Shown here one piece after another: positions 53,422 to 61,898 of a stretch of DNA of 64,000 nt (position 1 is the stretch's first letter; each line of letters begins with the position of its first letter). Under the pieces are notes generated by a model. It ran no database searches. It saw nothing but the letters and a program-made list of their open reading frames with translations, and was not told the origin of the DNA. The stretch spans positions 1,663,261 to 1,727,260 of the forward strand of contig NZ_LMIR01000002.1 in assembly GCF_001429165.1 (NCBI RefSeq), read 5' to 3'. The stretch is from Agromyces sp. Root81. Lineage in GTDB: Bacteria > Actinomycetota > Actinomycetes > Actinomycetales > Microbacteriaceae. The translations under genes and the position numbers were made by a program.

Positions 53422-54612
53422 ATGAAACTGGCGATCCTCTCGCGCGCCCCGCAGGCGTACTCCACCCAACGGCTCCGCACTGCCGCACAGCAGCGCGGTC
53501 ACGAGGTCAAGGTGCTCGACACCCTGCGCTTCGCGATCGACCTCTCGGGGCCCGAGCCCGACCTGCAGTACCGGGGTCGACGCCTCTCCGACTACGACGC
53601 CGTGCTGCCCCGCATCGGCAACTCGGTGACGTACTTCGGCACCGCCGTGGTGCGCCAGTTCGAGCAGATGGACGTCTACACCCCCAACACAGCGAACGGC
53701 ATCACGAACTCCCGCGACAAGCTGCGGGCGAACCAGATCCTCTCGCGCCACAACATCGGCATGCCGGCGACGGCGTTCGTGCGCAACCGTGCCGACGTGC
53801 GGCCGGCGATCGAGCGCGTCGGGGGAGCACCCGTCGTCATCAAGCTGCTCGAGGGCACGCAGGGCATCGGCGTCATCCTCGCTCCCGAGGTCAAGGTCGC
53901 CGAGGCGATCATCGAGACCTTGCACTCGACGAAGCAGAACGTGCTGATCCAGCGCTTCATCAAGGAGAGCCGGGGCCGCGACATCCGCGCCCTCGTCGTC
54001 GGCGACCGCGTGGTCGCGGCGATGCGGCGCAGCGCGAGCGGCGACGAGTTCCGGTCGAACGTGCATCGAGGCGGCACCGTGGAGCCCGTCGAGCTGACGC
54101 CCGAGTACGAGCAGGCGGCCGTGCGCTCGGCGCAGATCATGGGCCTGCGGGTCGCGGGCGTCGACATGCTCGAGGGCGACGACGGCCCGCTCGTGATGGA
54201 GGTCAACTCCTCGCCCGGGCTCGAGGGCATCGAGACCGCGACGAAGCTCGATGTCGCGGGCGCCATCATCGACCACATCGCGAACCAGGTCGCGTTCCCC
54301 GAGATCGACGTGCGCCAGCGCCTCACCGTCTCGACCGGGTACGGCGTGGCCGAGCTCATGGTGCACGGCGGCGCCGACCTCGTCGGCACGACGCTCGGCG
54401 AATCGGGCCTCTGGGAGCGGGACATCACTGTGCTCACGCTGCACCGCGGCACGACCGTCATCCCGAACCCGCGCAAGGGCGTGGTGCTCGAGGGCGAAGA
54501 CCGCCTGCTCTGCTTCGGCAAGCTCGAGGAGATGCGCTCGATGATCCCCGAGCGGCGGCGCCGCCGGTCGAAGGTGCGCAAGCTCCCGAAGCAGCCGATC
54601 CCCGAGGAGTGA
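53422..54612 (+). CDS. rimK: RimK family alpha-L-glutamate ligase with C-terminal TrkA-C (RCK_C) domain
   Basis: ATP-grasp ligase that adds glutamate to a protein or small-molecule carboxylate; 396 residues against about 300 for E. coli RimK. Pre-ATP-grasp MKLAILSRAPQAYSTQRL, then YDAVLPRIGNSVTYFGTAVVRQFE, ATP-grasp KLLEGTQGIGVILA and metal-binding MEVNSSPGLEGIE. From about residue 300 an extra domain reads AELMVHGGADLVGTTLGESGLWERDITVLTLHRG, then IPNPRKGVVLEGEDRLLCFG, a clear RCK_C pattern that binds nucleotides in K+ channel regulators. A Lys/Arg tail follows. Divergent from the RimB-like protease. Confidence 0.9.
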   Translation: MKLAILSRAPQAYSTQRLRTAAQQRGHEVKVLDTLRFAIDLSGPEPDLQYRGRRLSDYDAVLPRIGNSVTYFGTAVVRQFEQMDVYTPNTANGITNSRDKLRANQILSRHNIGMPATAFVRNRADVRPAIERVGGAPVVIKLLEGTQGIGVILAPEVKVAEAIIETLHSTKQNVLIQRFIKESRGRDIRALVVGDRVVAAMRRSASGDEFRSNVHRGGTVEPVELTPEYEQAAVRSAQIMGLRVAGVDMLEGDDGPLVMEVNSSPGLEGIETATKLDVAGAIIDHIANQVAFPEIDVRQRLTVSTGYGVAELMVHGGADLVGTTLGESGLWERDITVLTLHRGTTVIPNPRKGVVLEGEDRLLCFGKLEEMRSMIPERRRRRSKVRKLPKQPIPEE

Positions 54613-54628
54613 GCCGCGCCGGCCTCGG

Positions 54629-54997
54629 TCAGGCCGAGCCGCCGCGAAGCGCGGCGCGCACGATCTCGAGCGCCTGCTCCGCGTCGAGGCCCAGCTGCGC
54701 GATGCGGTCGGCATAGGCGGTTGCCGCGAGCTGCGCCTGCTGCTCGGTCGGGTCGCCGGTCGCAGAGATGAAGGAGCCGTTGCGACCGCGCGTCTCGATG
54801 ACGCCGTCGCGCTCGAGCTCGCGGTAGGCGCGTGCCACCGTGTTGGCCGCGAGCCCGAGCTCGGCGGCGAGGGTGCGCACGGGCGGCAGCCGGGTTCCCG
54901 GTACGAGCCCGCCGTCGCGCACGCCGTCGATGACCGCCCGTCGCAGTTGCTCGTACGGCGGAACGGAGGACTCGGGATCGAGTTCGAGCAGCATCAT
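54629..54997 (-). CDS. GntR family regulator, YtrA type
   Basis: Short regulator of 122 residues. Winged helix with YEQLRRAVIDGVRDGGLVPGTRLPPVRTLAAELGLAANTVARAYRELERDGVIETRGRNGSFI, then a short dimer helix, the YtrA layout. Its ATG overlaps the stop of the upstream membrane protein gene. GAAGG precedes it. YtrA-type regulators usually control their own membrane or ABC operon; a TGTA-N4-TACA sequence in the operon promoter fits. Confidence 0.9.
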   Translation of the reverse strand: MMLLELDPESSVPPYEQLRRAVIDGVRDGGLVPGTRLPPVRTLAAELGLAANTVARAYRELERDGVIETRGRNGSFISATGDPTEQQAQLAATAYADRIAQLGLDAEQALEIVRAALRGGSA

Positions 54998-55956
54998 GCG
55001 CCTTCGGGTGTCGGCGGCGCGGGAGCCGCGGAGCCGTAGGCCGGCGGTTGCGTCTCCGCGAACTGCGTCGGCCAGAGCCGCTGGAGGTAGTACCGGGCGG
55101 GCTTGAGTGCGATCGAGAACGCGAGCACGACGATCAGTCCGAGGAGCGTGAGGTTCGTGGTCACGTTGGCGGCGGTCATGGCGGGGTCGCCGAGCATGTT
55201 CGCCCACGAGACCGCGGCCGAGAGCGAGACCACGACGGTCAGGCCGCCGAACATGAGCGGCACCGAGACGAGGTCGCGGAACGTCTGCGCGCGCAGCGCG
55301 TCATCCCAGCGGAGCATCTGCTCGCTCACGGCGGGTTGCGCACGTGCCACGAGTGCCGAGGAGACCCACTCGACGGCGATGAGCGCCGCGATCGCGACGA
55401 GCGCTGCCGCTCCGGTGAGGATCCGCGACTCGACGGCGATCGGCATCACGCCGACGGCGACCGCCATGAGGGCGCCGACCGCGACGAGGATGCGTGCACC
55501 GACCCGCTCGATCGGGGCGACGTAGTCGGCGACGGTGGGCCGGGGGAGGCGCGCGAGGCGCGGCCCCGAGCGCCGCACCTCGGGCGGCGCGGGGAGGATC
55601 GAGATCGCGACGCCGATGCCGCGTCCGGTGAGGAGCACGCCGAGCAGCACGACCCACGCGAACGGGGCGATGTTCGTGCCCCACTCGTCGTGGGTGGTCA
55701 GTGCGCCGCTCAGCACGATCGGCACACCGGCGGCGATGCCGACGAGTGAGCCGAGGGATCCCCACCTCGCCCGCAGCCGGAGTCGCTCGCCGACGGCCTG
55801 CTCGAGCTCCACGTCGCCGTCGAGCGGAAGCCCGACCGAGCGCGCGAACCGGCCGATCGAGCGAGGCCGCGGCATCCATGCCGGCGTCAGGACCGAGATG
55901 AGCGCCATCAGCGCCAGCCAGCCGAGCATGAACCATTCCGGCCATTCGAGAGACAT
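54994..55956 (-). CDS. Polytopic membrane protein, unknown function, paired with a GntR regulator
   Basis: 320 residues with about seven hydrophobic segments (near residues 8-25, 68-88, 95-115, 150-172, 178-200, 235-255, 262-285) and a Pro-rich tail. No family recognised with certainty; DUF1648-like proteins share this size and GntR neighbour. First gene of a two-gene operon, stop overlapping the gntR start. The ATG stands exactly 6 nt after TACATT. Confidence 0.7.
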   Translation of the reverse strand: MSLEWPEWFMLGWLALMALISVLTPAWMPRPRSIGRFARSVGLPLDGDVELEQAVGERLRLRARWGSLGSLVGIAAGVPIVLSGALTTHDEWGTNIAPFAWVVLLGVLLTGRGIGVAISILPAPPEVRRSGPRLARLPRPTVADYVAPIERVGARILVAVGALMAVAVGVMPIAVESRILTGAAALVAIAALIAVEWVSSALVARAQPAVSEQMLRWDDALRAQTFRDLVSVPLMFGGLTVVVSLSAAVSWANMLGDPAMTAANVTTNLTLLGLIVVLAFSIALKPARYYLQRLWPTQFAETQPPAYGSAAPAPPTPEGA

Positions 55957-55962
55957 GGAGTT

Positions 55963-55980
55963 AATGTATTACTACAAACT
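55963..55980 (-). promoter_or_regulatory. -10 box TACATT with overlapping YtrA-type operator
   Basis: TACATT (55963-55968) is 6 nt before the ATG of the membrane protein. TGTA-TTAC-TACA (55965-55976) overlaps it, resembling AT-rich YtrA-class sites, so the regulator encoded downstream probably represses the operon. Confidence 0.6.
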
Positions 55981-55987
55981 TCTCCAG

Positions 55988-56434
55988 TCAACCCTCTGCG
56001 GAGGGCTTCGCTCGATGCATCTTCTCGTCGCGCAGCGAGCCGTCGGGGTGGTACCGGCGCCAGAGGCCGACCTTCGTGCCGTGATCGTACACGCCCTCGT
56101 CCATGAGTTCGCCGCTCGCGTGCCAGCGCTGCCACGGGCCCTGCTGCACGTTGCGCACGAACGCGCCCTGCTGCATGGGCAGGCCGTTCTCGCGCCACCA
56201 CCGCCAGAACCCGTCGAGGGTGTCGTCGAGTCGATCGCCGATCGCCTTCAGCTGTCCGTTGCGGTACCAGTACCGCCAGCGCCCCTGCTGCACCCCGTGG
56301 TCGTAGACGCCCTCCTCGGACACGCCGCCGCTTGCGAAGTGCTCCTGCCACAGGCCGTGCTTGCGCCCCGCGTCGTCGAGTGCGTTCGGCGCCGGCATCT
56401 CGCTCGGCGTTCGGCTCGCGGCATCCGTCATCAT
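55988..56434 (-). CDS. YwqK/MORN-like repeat protein
   Basis: 148 residues built of about five repeats of the form G-x-W-x5-(N/S/D)-G-x-(L/S): GLWQEHFASGGV, GRWRYWYRNGQL, GFWRWWRENGLP, GPWQRWHASGEL and GLWRRYHPDGSL, each followed by EEGVYDHG-type links. Such proteins are annotated as YwqK-type antitoxins; no toxin gene is adjacent, so that role is unproven. Its ATG overlaps the stop of the lrp gene (TGATGATG), with AGGGA just upstream; the second ATG is equally likely. Confidence 0.8.
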   Translation of the reverse strand: MMTDAASRTPSEMPAPNALDDAGRKHGLWQEHFASGGVSEEGVYDHGVQQGRWRYWYRNGQLKAIGDRLDDTLDGFWRWWRENGLPMQQGAFVRNVQQGPWQRWHASGELMDEGVYDHGTKVGLWRRYHPDGSLRDEKMHRAKPSAEG

Positions 56435-56871
56435 CAGTCCCTGTTGCGGTTCACCAATCGCGACAGCACGATCGCACTGCGGGTGTGATCGACGTTCGGC
56501 GCGATGCGCACTCGTTCGAGCGCGTCTTCGAGTGAGGCGATGTCCCTGGCGCGCATGTGCACGATCGCGTCGGCGCTGCCGGTGACGGTGCCCGCGTAGA
56601 CGACCTCGGGAACTCCCTGCAGGATGCGCTGCAGCTCGTCGGGTGCGACGGTGCCGCGGCAGAAGAGCTCGACGTACGCCTCGGTCGACATGCCGTCGAC
56701 GGTCGGGTCGACCTGGATCGTGAACGAGCGGATGACTCCGTCGGCGACGAGGCGGTCGACGCGTCGCTTGACGGCCGACGCCGAGAGGCCGACCGACGAT
56801 CCGATGTCGCCGTACCCCGCCCGGGAGTTCTGCCGGAGCAGGTCGAGGATGGCGCGATCGAGGTTGTCCAT
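56434..56871 (-). CDS. Lrp/AsnC family transcriptional regulator
   Basis: Regulator of 145 residues. HTH near residues 1-50 (DNLDRAILDLLRQNSRAGYGDIGSSVGLSASAVKRRVDRLVADGVI), then a RAM ligand domain with AGTVTGSADAIVHMRARDIASLEDALERV. In related actinobacteria an Lrp of this type controls ornithine/arginine catabolic genes, and ddaH-rocD lie 2.9 kb away; that link is inference. Leaderless start: TACAAT is 6 nt upstream. Co-transcribed with the YwqK-like gene. Confidence 0.9.
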   Translation of the reverse strand: MDNLDRAILDLLRQNSRAGYGDIGSSVGLSASAVKRRVDRLVADGVIRSFTIQVDPTVDGMSTEAYVELFCRGTVAPDELQRILQGVPEVVYAGTVTGSADAIVHMRARDIASLEDALERVRIAPNVDHTRSAIVLSRLVNRNRD

Positions 56872-56877
56872 TCTCGG

Positions 56878-56883
56878 ATTGTA
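56878..56883 (-). promoter_or_regulatory. -10 box of leaderless promoter (TACAAT)
   Basis: TACAAT, near consensus, is 6 nt before the lrp ATG. Confidence 0.7.
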
Positions 56884-56949
56884 TGTCGATCCATTGCGTT
56901 CGCACAGGACTTGGCGCACATTTCCTGCGCCTCGCGCGGGTTCCCGCTC

Positions 56950-56955
56950 TAGGCT
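56950..56955 (+). promoter_or_regulatory. -10 box of leaderless promoter (TAGGCT)
   Basis: TAGGCT is 6 nt before the ATG of the LLM oxidoreductase gene. It is divergent from the lrp promoter 67 bp away. Confidence 0.65.
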
Positions 56956-56961
56956 GGTGGG

Positions 56962-57762
56962 ATGCCTCTGGATTCCCCCGTTCGTCTCGCGGTGCAGGTG
57001 CAGCCGCAGCACGCCGAGTACCCCGCGATCCGCGACACCGTGATGCGCCTCGAGGAGCTCGGCGTCGACGTCGTCTTCAACTGGGATCACTTCTTCCCCC
57101 TGACGGGCGACCCCGACGGCCTGCACTTCGAGGCGTGGACCATGCTCGGGGCATGGGCGGAGCAGACCGAGCGCATCGAGTTCGGCACGCTCGTGAACTG
57201 CAACTCGTACCGGGGCGCCGACCTGCAGGCCGACATGGCCCGTACGCTCGACCACATCAGTGCGAAGGGCGGCACGGGCCGGTTCATCTTCGGCACGGGC
57301 GCCGGCTGGTTCGAGCGCGACTACGACGAATACGGCTACGAGTTCGGCACCCGGGGATCGCGGCTGAACGCGCTCGCAGGCGCCCTGCCGCGCATCGAGG
57401 CCCGGTGGGCGAAGCTGAACCCGGCACCGACGCGCGAGATCCCCGTCATGATCGGCGGCAAGGGCGAGCAGAAGACCCTGCGCATCGTCGCCCGGCACGC
57501 CGACATCTGGCACTCCTTCGTCGCCCCCGACGAGTTGCGGCACAAGCTCGACGTGCTCGCCCACTGGGGCGACGAGGTCGGGAGGGATGTCTCGGAGATC
57601 ACGGTCTCGAACGAGCTGGACCGCTCGGGGCAGGACGTCGAGCACGCCGAGGCGCTGTACGCCGGCGGCGTGCGGCTGTTCACGATCGGCATCGGCGGGC
57701 CGGGCTACGACCTCGACCCGGTGCGGCGCTGGCTGGCCTGGCGCGACGCGAAGAACGGCTGA
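56962..57762 (+). CDS. LLM class F420-dependent oxidoreductase
   Basis: Luciferase-like barrel enzyme of 266 residues. Family features are LGVDVVFNWDHFFP, TERIEFGTLVNCNSYRGADLQADMARTLDHISAKGGTGRFIFGTGAGWFERDYDEYGY, and IPVMIGGKGEQKTLRIVARHADIWHSF. The residue pattern is that of F420-dependent members, implying the host makes F420. Substrate unknown. Divergent from lrp with a 90-nt gap containing both leaderless promoters. Confidence 0.9.
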   Translation: MPLDSPVRLAVQVQPQHAEYPAIRDTVMRLEELGVDVVFNWDHFFPLTGDPDGLHFEAWTMLGAWAEQTERIEFGTLVNCNSYRGADLQADMARTLDHISAKGGTGRFIFGTGAGWFERDYDEYGYEFGTRGSRLNALAGALPRIEARWAKLNPAPTREIPVMIGGKGEQKTLRIVARHADIWHSFVAPDELRHKLDVLAHWGDEVGRDVSEITVSNELDRSGQDVEHAEALYAGGVRLFTIGIGGPGYDLDPVRRWLAWRDAKNG

Positions 57763-57777
57763 GGAGCGCCGCCCGGG

Positions 57778-58547
57778 CTATCCGGCGAGCATGTTCATCG
57801 TGAGCGAGCCGTCGGGGCGCCAGGTCACGACGATGCTCGGACTCGACGTGGCGTACATGGATGCGTCGAGGCGGAGGCCCTCGGCAGGGAATCGGCCGTC
57901 GTCCGTGCAGGTCGCCACCCCGCCGTCCGTCCCGAACTCGATGAAGAGACACAACTCGGAATCATCCCGCGCGGCGTAGATCGGGAGGCCGTCGGCCCTG
58001 GTTCCGAGGAGTCGGTACTCGAGCTGCCCGTTGCCGAAGTTCATCTCAGGGCCCGCGGCCGGAGCGTCTGCGGCCGTGGCGGGCCGCAGGAACACGTCGA
58101 AGGCGGGAGACTCCGCGGCGACCGGCAGCGACTCGAGGTACTCGGCCTGGGTGCGCGGCCCGGGGAACGCGGACGCGGACGCGGCGGCGAGATCGGCGTC
58201 GTGCTCGGCCTGCAGCCCGGCCTCACGCGCCCCGGCCTGCCAGCCGGCGAGCACGCCGACGACGAGCGCCGCGGTCGCCGCGATGATCAGGCGGCGCACC
58301 CGGCGCACCCGGCGTCGCGGGTCGGCGACCGCGTCGGCCCGCCCATCAGGTGTTTCAGCGACGGACGCCTCGGTGCCGGCGCCCTCGGCGGCGGATGCTC
58401 GGCCGGAGCGCCTTCGGGATCGGTCGCGGGGCTCTCGGGCGCAGAGCGCAGCACGTGCAGCTCGCGCGCGGCGTTCGCACGCTCCTCGTCGCTCGCACCG
58501 GCACCGTAGGCCAGCCGCTCGAGCTGTGCGAGGCGATCGTCCGTCAT
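57778..58547 (-). pseudogene. Frameshifted paralog: membrane-anchored protein of unknown function
   Basis: The gene starts at an ATG overlapping the stop of its upstream paralog (ATGA) with GGAGGAAGCGG in front and reads MTDDRLAQLERLAYGAGAS, matching the paralog N-terminus. After about 50 residues that frame loses sense, while a second frame continues with a transmembrane helix (RLIIAATAALVVGVLAGW) and an extracytoplasmic part like the paralog. One missing base near 58398 would join them: GAGCATCC there versus GAGGCATCC, a string common in this genome. Restored length would be about 256 residues. It may be a true mutation or a sequencing error. Confidence 0.75.
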
Positions 58548-59395
58548 TCCGCTTCCTCCGGTTCGGCATCGGCGGGCATGACCGGGGGCACCGGAATCAG
58601 CTCGACGGCGCCATCGGTGCGCCACCGCACCGTCGTCGCGATCGCATTCCCCATGACGATCGTGCTGAGCCCGTCGCCGTCCACGGTTCGCGAGGTGGAG
58701 CAGGTCACCCCGCCATCGCTGGAACCGGCGGAGTAGCTCGCGATCACGCAGACCTCGGACTCACGATTCGCCGCGTAGACCACGAGCCCGTCGGGCCGGC
58801 TGACCAACCGTCTCGCGCTCCCGGCGACGAGTGAGTACGACTGCATGAAGGCGGCGTCGAGGGCGTCGGTCTCGGCCGGCGGGCGGGCCAGCACATCGGG
58901 CATCGACGTCTCGTCGAGTGCGACCGTCGCGGGTCCGGTCGGTGTCGGCATCGGCGCGCCCGGTGCCGGGCTCGCCGTCGGCGTCGGCGTCGGCTCGGCG
59001 AACGGAGCCACCGAGCGACCGCCGAGCTGCCACCCGATGCCGAGGCCGAGCGCGAGTGCGACGGCACCCGCGACGATCGCCCAGCGGATGCCGCGGGCAT
59101 CCGTCTCGCGCGACGGAGCGAGCGGCTCGAATGCGGTCGACGACGCCTCGTCGTCGGGCAGCCCGTCGGGCGGATGCCCTGCGTGGCCGTGGTGCTCGAG
59201 TGCCGCGCGGGCGGCACTCGCCGCCGCGGCATCCGCTTCGGTGCGTCGCAACTCCTCGAGCTCGACGGCCGCGTCATGCTGCTCGGCCGCCGATGCCGCG
59301 CCGCCGAAGGCGATGCGCTGCAGCCGTGCGACGTGCTCGGCGACCTCGGCCGCGCGAGCGGATTCCGTTTCGGAGCCGTCGTCCGTGTCAGCCAT
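58544..59395 (-). CDS. Membrane-anchored protein of unknown function, paralog of the next gene
   Basis: 283 residues: a cytoplasmic N-terminal part with a helical stretch (ARLQRIAFGGAASAAEQHDAAVELEELR), a transmembrane helix near 130-150 (WAIVAGAVALALGLGIGWQLG), a Pro/Thr linker, and a C-terminal domain with VYAANRESEVCVIASYSAGSSDGGVTC. The downstream gene has the same architecture, so they are tandem duplicates. The layout recalls anti-sigma-like sensors, but no sigma gene is near and no domain is recognised. GGAGACGGC precedes the ATG. Confidence 0.72.
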   Translation of the reverse strand: MADTDDGSETESARAAEVAEHVARLQRIAFGGAASAAEQHDAAVELEELRRTEADAAAASAARAALEHHGHAGHPPDGLPDDEASSTAFEPLAPSRETDARGIRWAIVAGAVALALGLGIGWQLGGRSVAPFAEPTPTPTASPAPGAPMPTPTGPATVALDETSMPDVLARPPAETDALDAAFMQSYSLVAGSARRLVSRPDGLVVYAANRESEVCVIASYSAGSSDGGVTCSTSRTVDGDGLSTIVMGNAIATTVRWRTDGAVELIPVPPVMPADAEPEEAE

Positions 59396-59760
59396 GCCGT
59401 CTCCGTCGCTCCGTCCCGGTGGAAGGCGCGTCGGGCAGCGCGGACCGGGTCGCTTTCAGCATGCCTCAGGGTTGCGCCGGCAGCAACCAGGGGCGGCTGC
59501 GCGGCGGACGCGCCATCCGCCCGGTCATTCATGCACGGATGCCGCGTGGCGCCGCCGAACGAGCATGAAAGTTGCGCAGCACGCCGCCAACCGCGCCGTG
59601 ATTGCCAGCACACTGGAGAGAGGCGACTCGGCGGCGGCGGAACCCGAACGTCGTCGCCGAGGCTCGCGATCGCGAGCCGCCCGGCCGGTAGGTCGGAGTT
59701 GTGCACCGAGCGGATGTCGCGGGCCCCCAGCGGCATCCGCTCCTCCCGCGAAGGAGCGAG
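59396..59760. other. 365-bp gap before ddaH; regulatory region with an 18-bp palindrome
   Basis: No convincing gene is seen. It holds a perfect palindrome at 59661-59678 (GGCTCGCGA and its complement) and a TTGCGCA sequence near 59571 resembling TTGCGTTCGCA upstream of lrp. Promoters for both divergent genes must lie here, but no clear -10 box was found. Confidence 0.5.
59661..59678. promoter_or_regulatory. Perfect 18-bp palindrome upstream of ddaH
   Basis: GGCTCGCGATCGCGAGCC reads the same on both strands, 82 nt before the ddaH ATG. It could be an operator or a short hairpin in the leader. Confidence 0.4.
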
Positions 59761-60654
59761 ATGTCGACGATGATCGCCACCGGCGGCCAGCCCGCCGAAC
59801 GGCCGGCCGAGCTCGCCGAGCAGCCGGCCGTCCGTCCGGAGCGCCGGCCCACGGCACGAACCGTGCTCATGTGCCGGCCCGAGCACTTCACGGTCGTCTA
59901 CCGCATCAACCCGTGGATGAATCCGGCCGAGCCCACCGACACGGGACTCGCGCTCGCGCAGTGGCAGGTGCTCCACGACACCTTCGTGGGCCTCGGGTAC
60001 GACGTGCAGCTCATCGACCCGATCGCAGTCCTGCCCGACATGGTCTACGCCGCGAACGGCGGATTCGTCATCGACGGCATCGCGTACGGCGCGAAGTTCA
60101 CCTACCCCGAGCGTCAGCCCGAGGGGCCGGCGTACATGGAGTGGTTCCGCCGGGCGGGATTCGACGTGCGCGAGCCTGTGGAGATCAACGAGGGCGAGGG
60201 CGACTTCCTGCTCGTCGGCGACGCCATCCTCGCGGGTACGGGGTTCCGCAGCGACTCGCGTTCGCACGAGGAGCTCGCCGCGATCTTCGGCCGCGAGGTC
60301 GTGACCCTGCGGCTCGTGAACCCGAGCTTCTACCACCTCGACACCGCGGTCGCCGTGCTCGACCCGACCCCCAGGCAGGAGCACATCGCCTACCTGCCGA
60401 GCGCGTTCGACGAGGCATCCGTCGCCCTGCTGCAGGCGCGCTTCCCCGACGCGATCATCGTGAACGAGACGGATGCCGCGGTGCTCGGCCTCAACTCGTT
60501 CAGCGACGGTTACCACGTGGTCATCGCCTCGCGCGCGACCGACTTCGAACGACAACTCCGCGAACACGGGTACCACCCGATCGGCGTCGACCTCTCCGAG
60601 CTGCTGCTCGGCGGGGGCGGCGTCAAGTGCTGCACCCTGGAGCTGCGCCGATGA
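59761..60654 (+). CDS. ddaH: Dimethylargininase/arginine-deiminase-like amidinohydrolase
   Basis: Hydrolase of 297 residues of the pentein fold. Substrate loop MCRPEHFTVVYRINPWMN, DMVYAANGGFVIDG, the acidic NEGEGDFLLVGDAILAG with the catalytic Glu/Asp region, FYHLDTAVAVLD with the catalytic His, and C291 near the C-terminus (VKCCTLEL). It releases citrulline from methylated arginine or related ornithine from arginine derivatives. AAGGAG precedes the ATG. Overlaps rocD by 4 nt, a pairing seen in many actinobacteria. Confidence 0.88.
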   Translation: MSTMIATGGQPAERPAELAEQPAVRPERRPTARTVLMCRPEHFTVVYRINPWMNPAEPTDTGLALAQWQVLHDTFVGLGYDVQLIDPIAVLPDMVYAANGGFVIDGIAYGAKFTYPERQPEGPAYMEWFRRAGFDVREPVEINEGEGDFLLVGDAILAGTGFRSDSRSHEELAAIFGREVVTLRLVNPSFYHLDTAVAVLDPTPRQEHIAYLPSAFDEASVALLQARFPDAIIVNETDAAVLGLNSFSDGYHVVIASRATDFERQLREHGYHPIGVDLSELLLGGGGVKCCTLELRR

Positions 60655-61898
60655 CCGCCACCGACCTCACCTCTGCATCTGCGGCGACCGCCGAGGCGAT
60701 CGCCCTCGAAGACGAACACGCGGCACACAACTATCATCCGCTGCCGGTGGTCGTCGCCTCGGGCGAGGGCGCCTGGGTGACGGATGTCGAGGGGCGGCGC
60801 TACCTCGACTGCCTCGCCGCCTACTCGGCGGTGAACTTCGGGCACGGCAACCCGCGGCTCGTCGAGGCGGCGCGCGAGCAGCTGGGGCGCATCACGCTCA
60901 CGAGCCGTGCGTTCCACAACGACCGCCTCGGCCCGTTCGTGACCGAACTCGCGGCGCTCTGCGGCAAGGACATGGTGCTGCCGATGAACACCGGCGCCGA
61001 GGCTGTCGAGTCGGGCGTCAAGGTGGCGCGCGCCTGGGGCTACCGGGTGAAGGGCGTGGCAGCGGATGCCGCGAACATCGTCGTGATGGCCGGCAACTTC
61101 CACGGGCGCACGACGACGATCATCTCGTTCAGCGACGACCCCGATGCGCGCGACGACTTCGGGCCCTACACGCCGGGCTTCCGCACGGTGCCGTACGGCG
61201 ACGCCGCCGCGGTGGCGTCCGCGATCGACGAGAACACCGTCGCCGTGCTCGTCGAGCCGATCCAGGGGGAGGCCGGCGTCGTCGTGCCTCCGGCGGACTT
61301 CCTGCCTGCGCTCCGCGCGCTCTGCACCGAGCACCGCGTGCTGCTCATCGCCGACGAGATCCAGTCGGGGCTCGGCCGGGTGGGTGCGACGTTCGCGTGC
61401 GACCTCGTCGGGGTCGTGCCCGACCTGTACCTGCTCGGCAAGGCGCTCGGCGGCGGCATCGTGCCGGTCTCCGCGGTGGTCGGCGACCGCGACGTGCTCG
61501 GCGTGCTGCACCCGGGCGAGCACGGGTCGACCTTCGGGGGCAATCCGCTCGCGGCATCCGTCGGCCTCGAGGTCGTTCGCATGCTCGCGAGCGGTGAGCC
61601 GCAGGAACGTGCGCGAGTGCTCGGCGAACACCTGCAGTCGCGACTGCGCTCGCTCGTCGGGCACGGCGTCGTCGAGGTGCGTGGTGCAGGGCTCTGGGCG
61701 GGCATCGACATCGACCCCGCGCTCGCGACCGGCCGCGAGGCCTGCGAGGCGCTCATGCGCCGCGGCGTGCTCGCGAAGGACACGCACGGCTCGACCATCC
61801 GCCTGGCGCCGCCGATCGTGGTCGAGCAGGCCGACCTCGACTGGGCGGTCGACCGGCTCGCCGCGGTGCTCGAGGAGTTCGCCGTCAGCGACCGGTGA
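60651..61898 (+). CDS. rocD: Ornithine--oxo-acid transaminase
   Basis: PLP aminotransferase class III of 415 residues converting ornithine to glutamate semialdehyde. Features: HNYHPLPVVVASGEGAWVTDVEGRRYLD, MNTGAEAVESGVKVARAWGYRVKG, NFHGRT, EPIQGEAGV, LIADEIQSGLGR and the PLP lysine K264 in LLGKALGGG. ATGA overlap with ddaH. The product feeds the dehydrogenase half of PutA, also in this window. Its 3-prime end overlaps the convergent DUF4097 gene by 14 nt. Confidence 0.92.
   Translation: MTATDLTSASAATAEAIALEDEHAAHNYHPLPVVVASGEGAWVTDVEGRRYLDCLAAYSAVNFGHGNPRLVEAAREQLGRITLTSRAFHNDRLGPFVTELAALCGKDMVLPMNTGAEAVESGVKVARAWGYRVKGVAADAANIVVMAGNFHGRTTTIISFSDDPDARDDFGPYTPGFRTVPYGDAAAVASAIDENTVAVLVEPIQGEAGVVVPPADFLPALRALCTEHRVLLIADEIQSGLGRVGATFACDLVGVVPDLYLLGKALGGGIVPVSAVVGDRDVLGVLHPGEHGSTFGGNPLAASVGLEVVRMLASGEPQERARVLGEHLQSRLRSLVGHGVVEVRGAGLWAGIDIDPALATGREACEALMRRGVLAKDTHGSTIRLAPPIVVEQADLDWAVDRLAAVLEEFAVSDR

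Noticed and set aside
54620..54636. CGGCCT-N5-AGGCCG hairpin between rimK and gntR
   Set aside because: Only a 6-bp stem and it overlaps the gntR coding end; common by chance at this GC content.
59396..59760. Short open frames in the gap before ddaH
   Set aside because: They lack ribosome sites, domain features and typical codon bias, and read as Arg-rich shadows.
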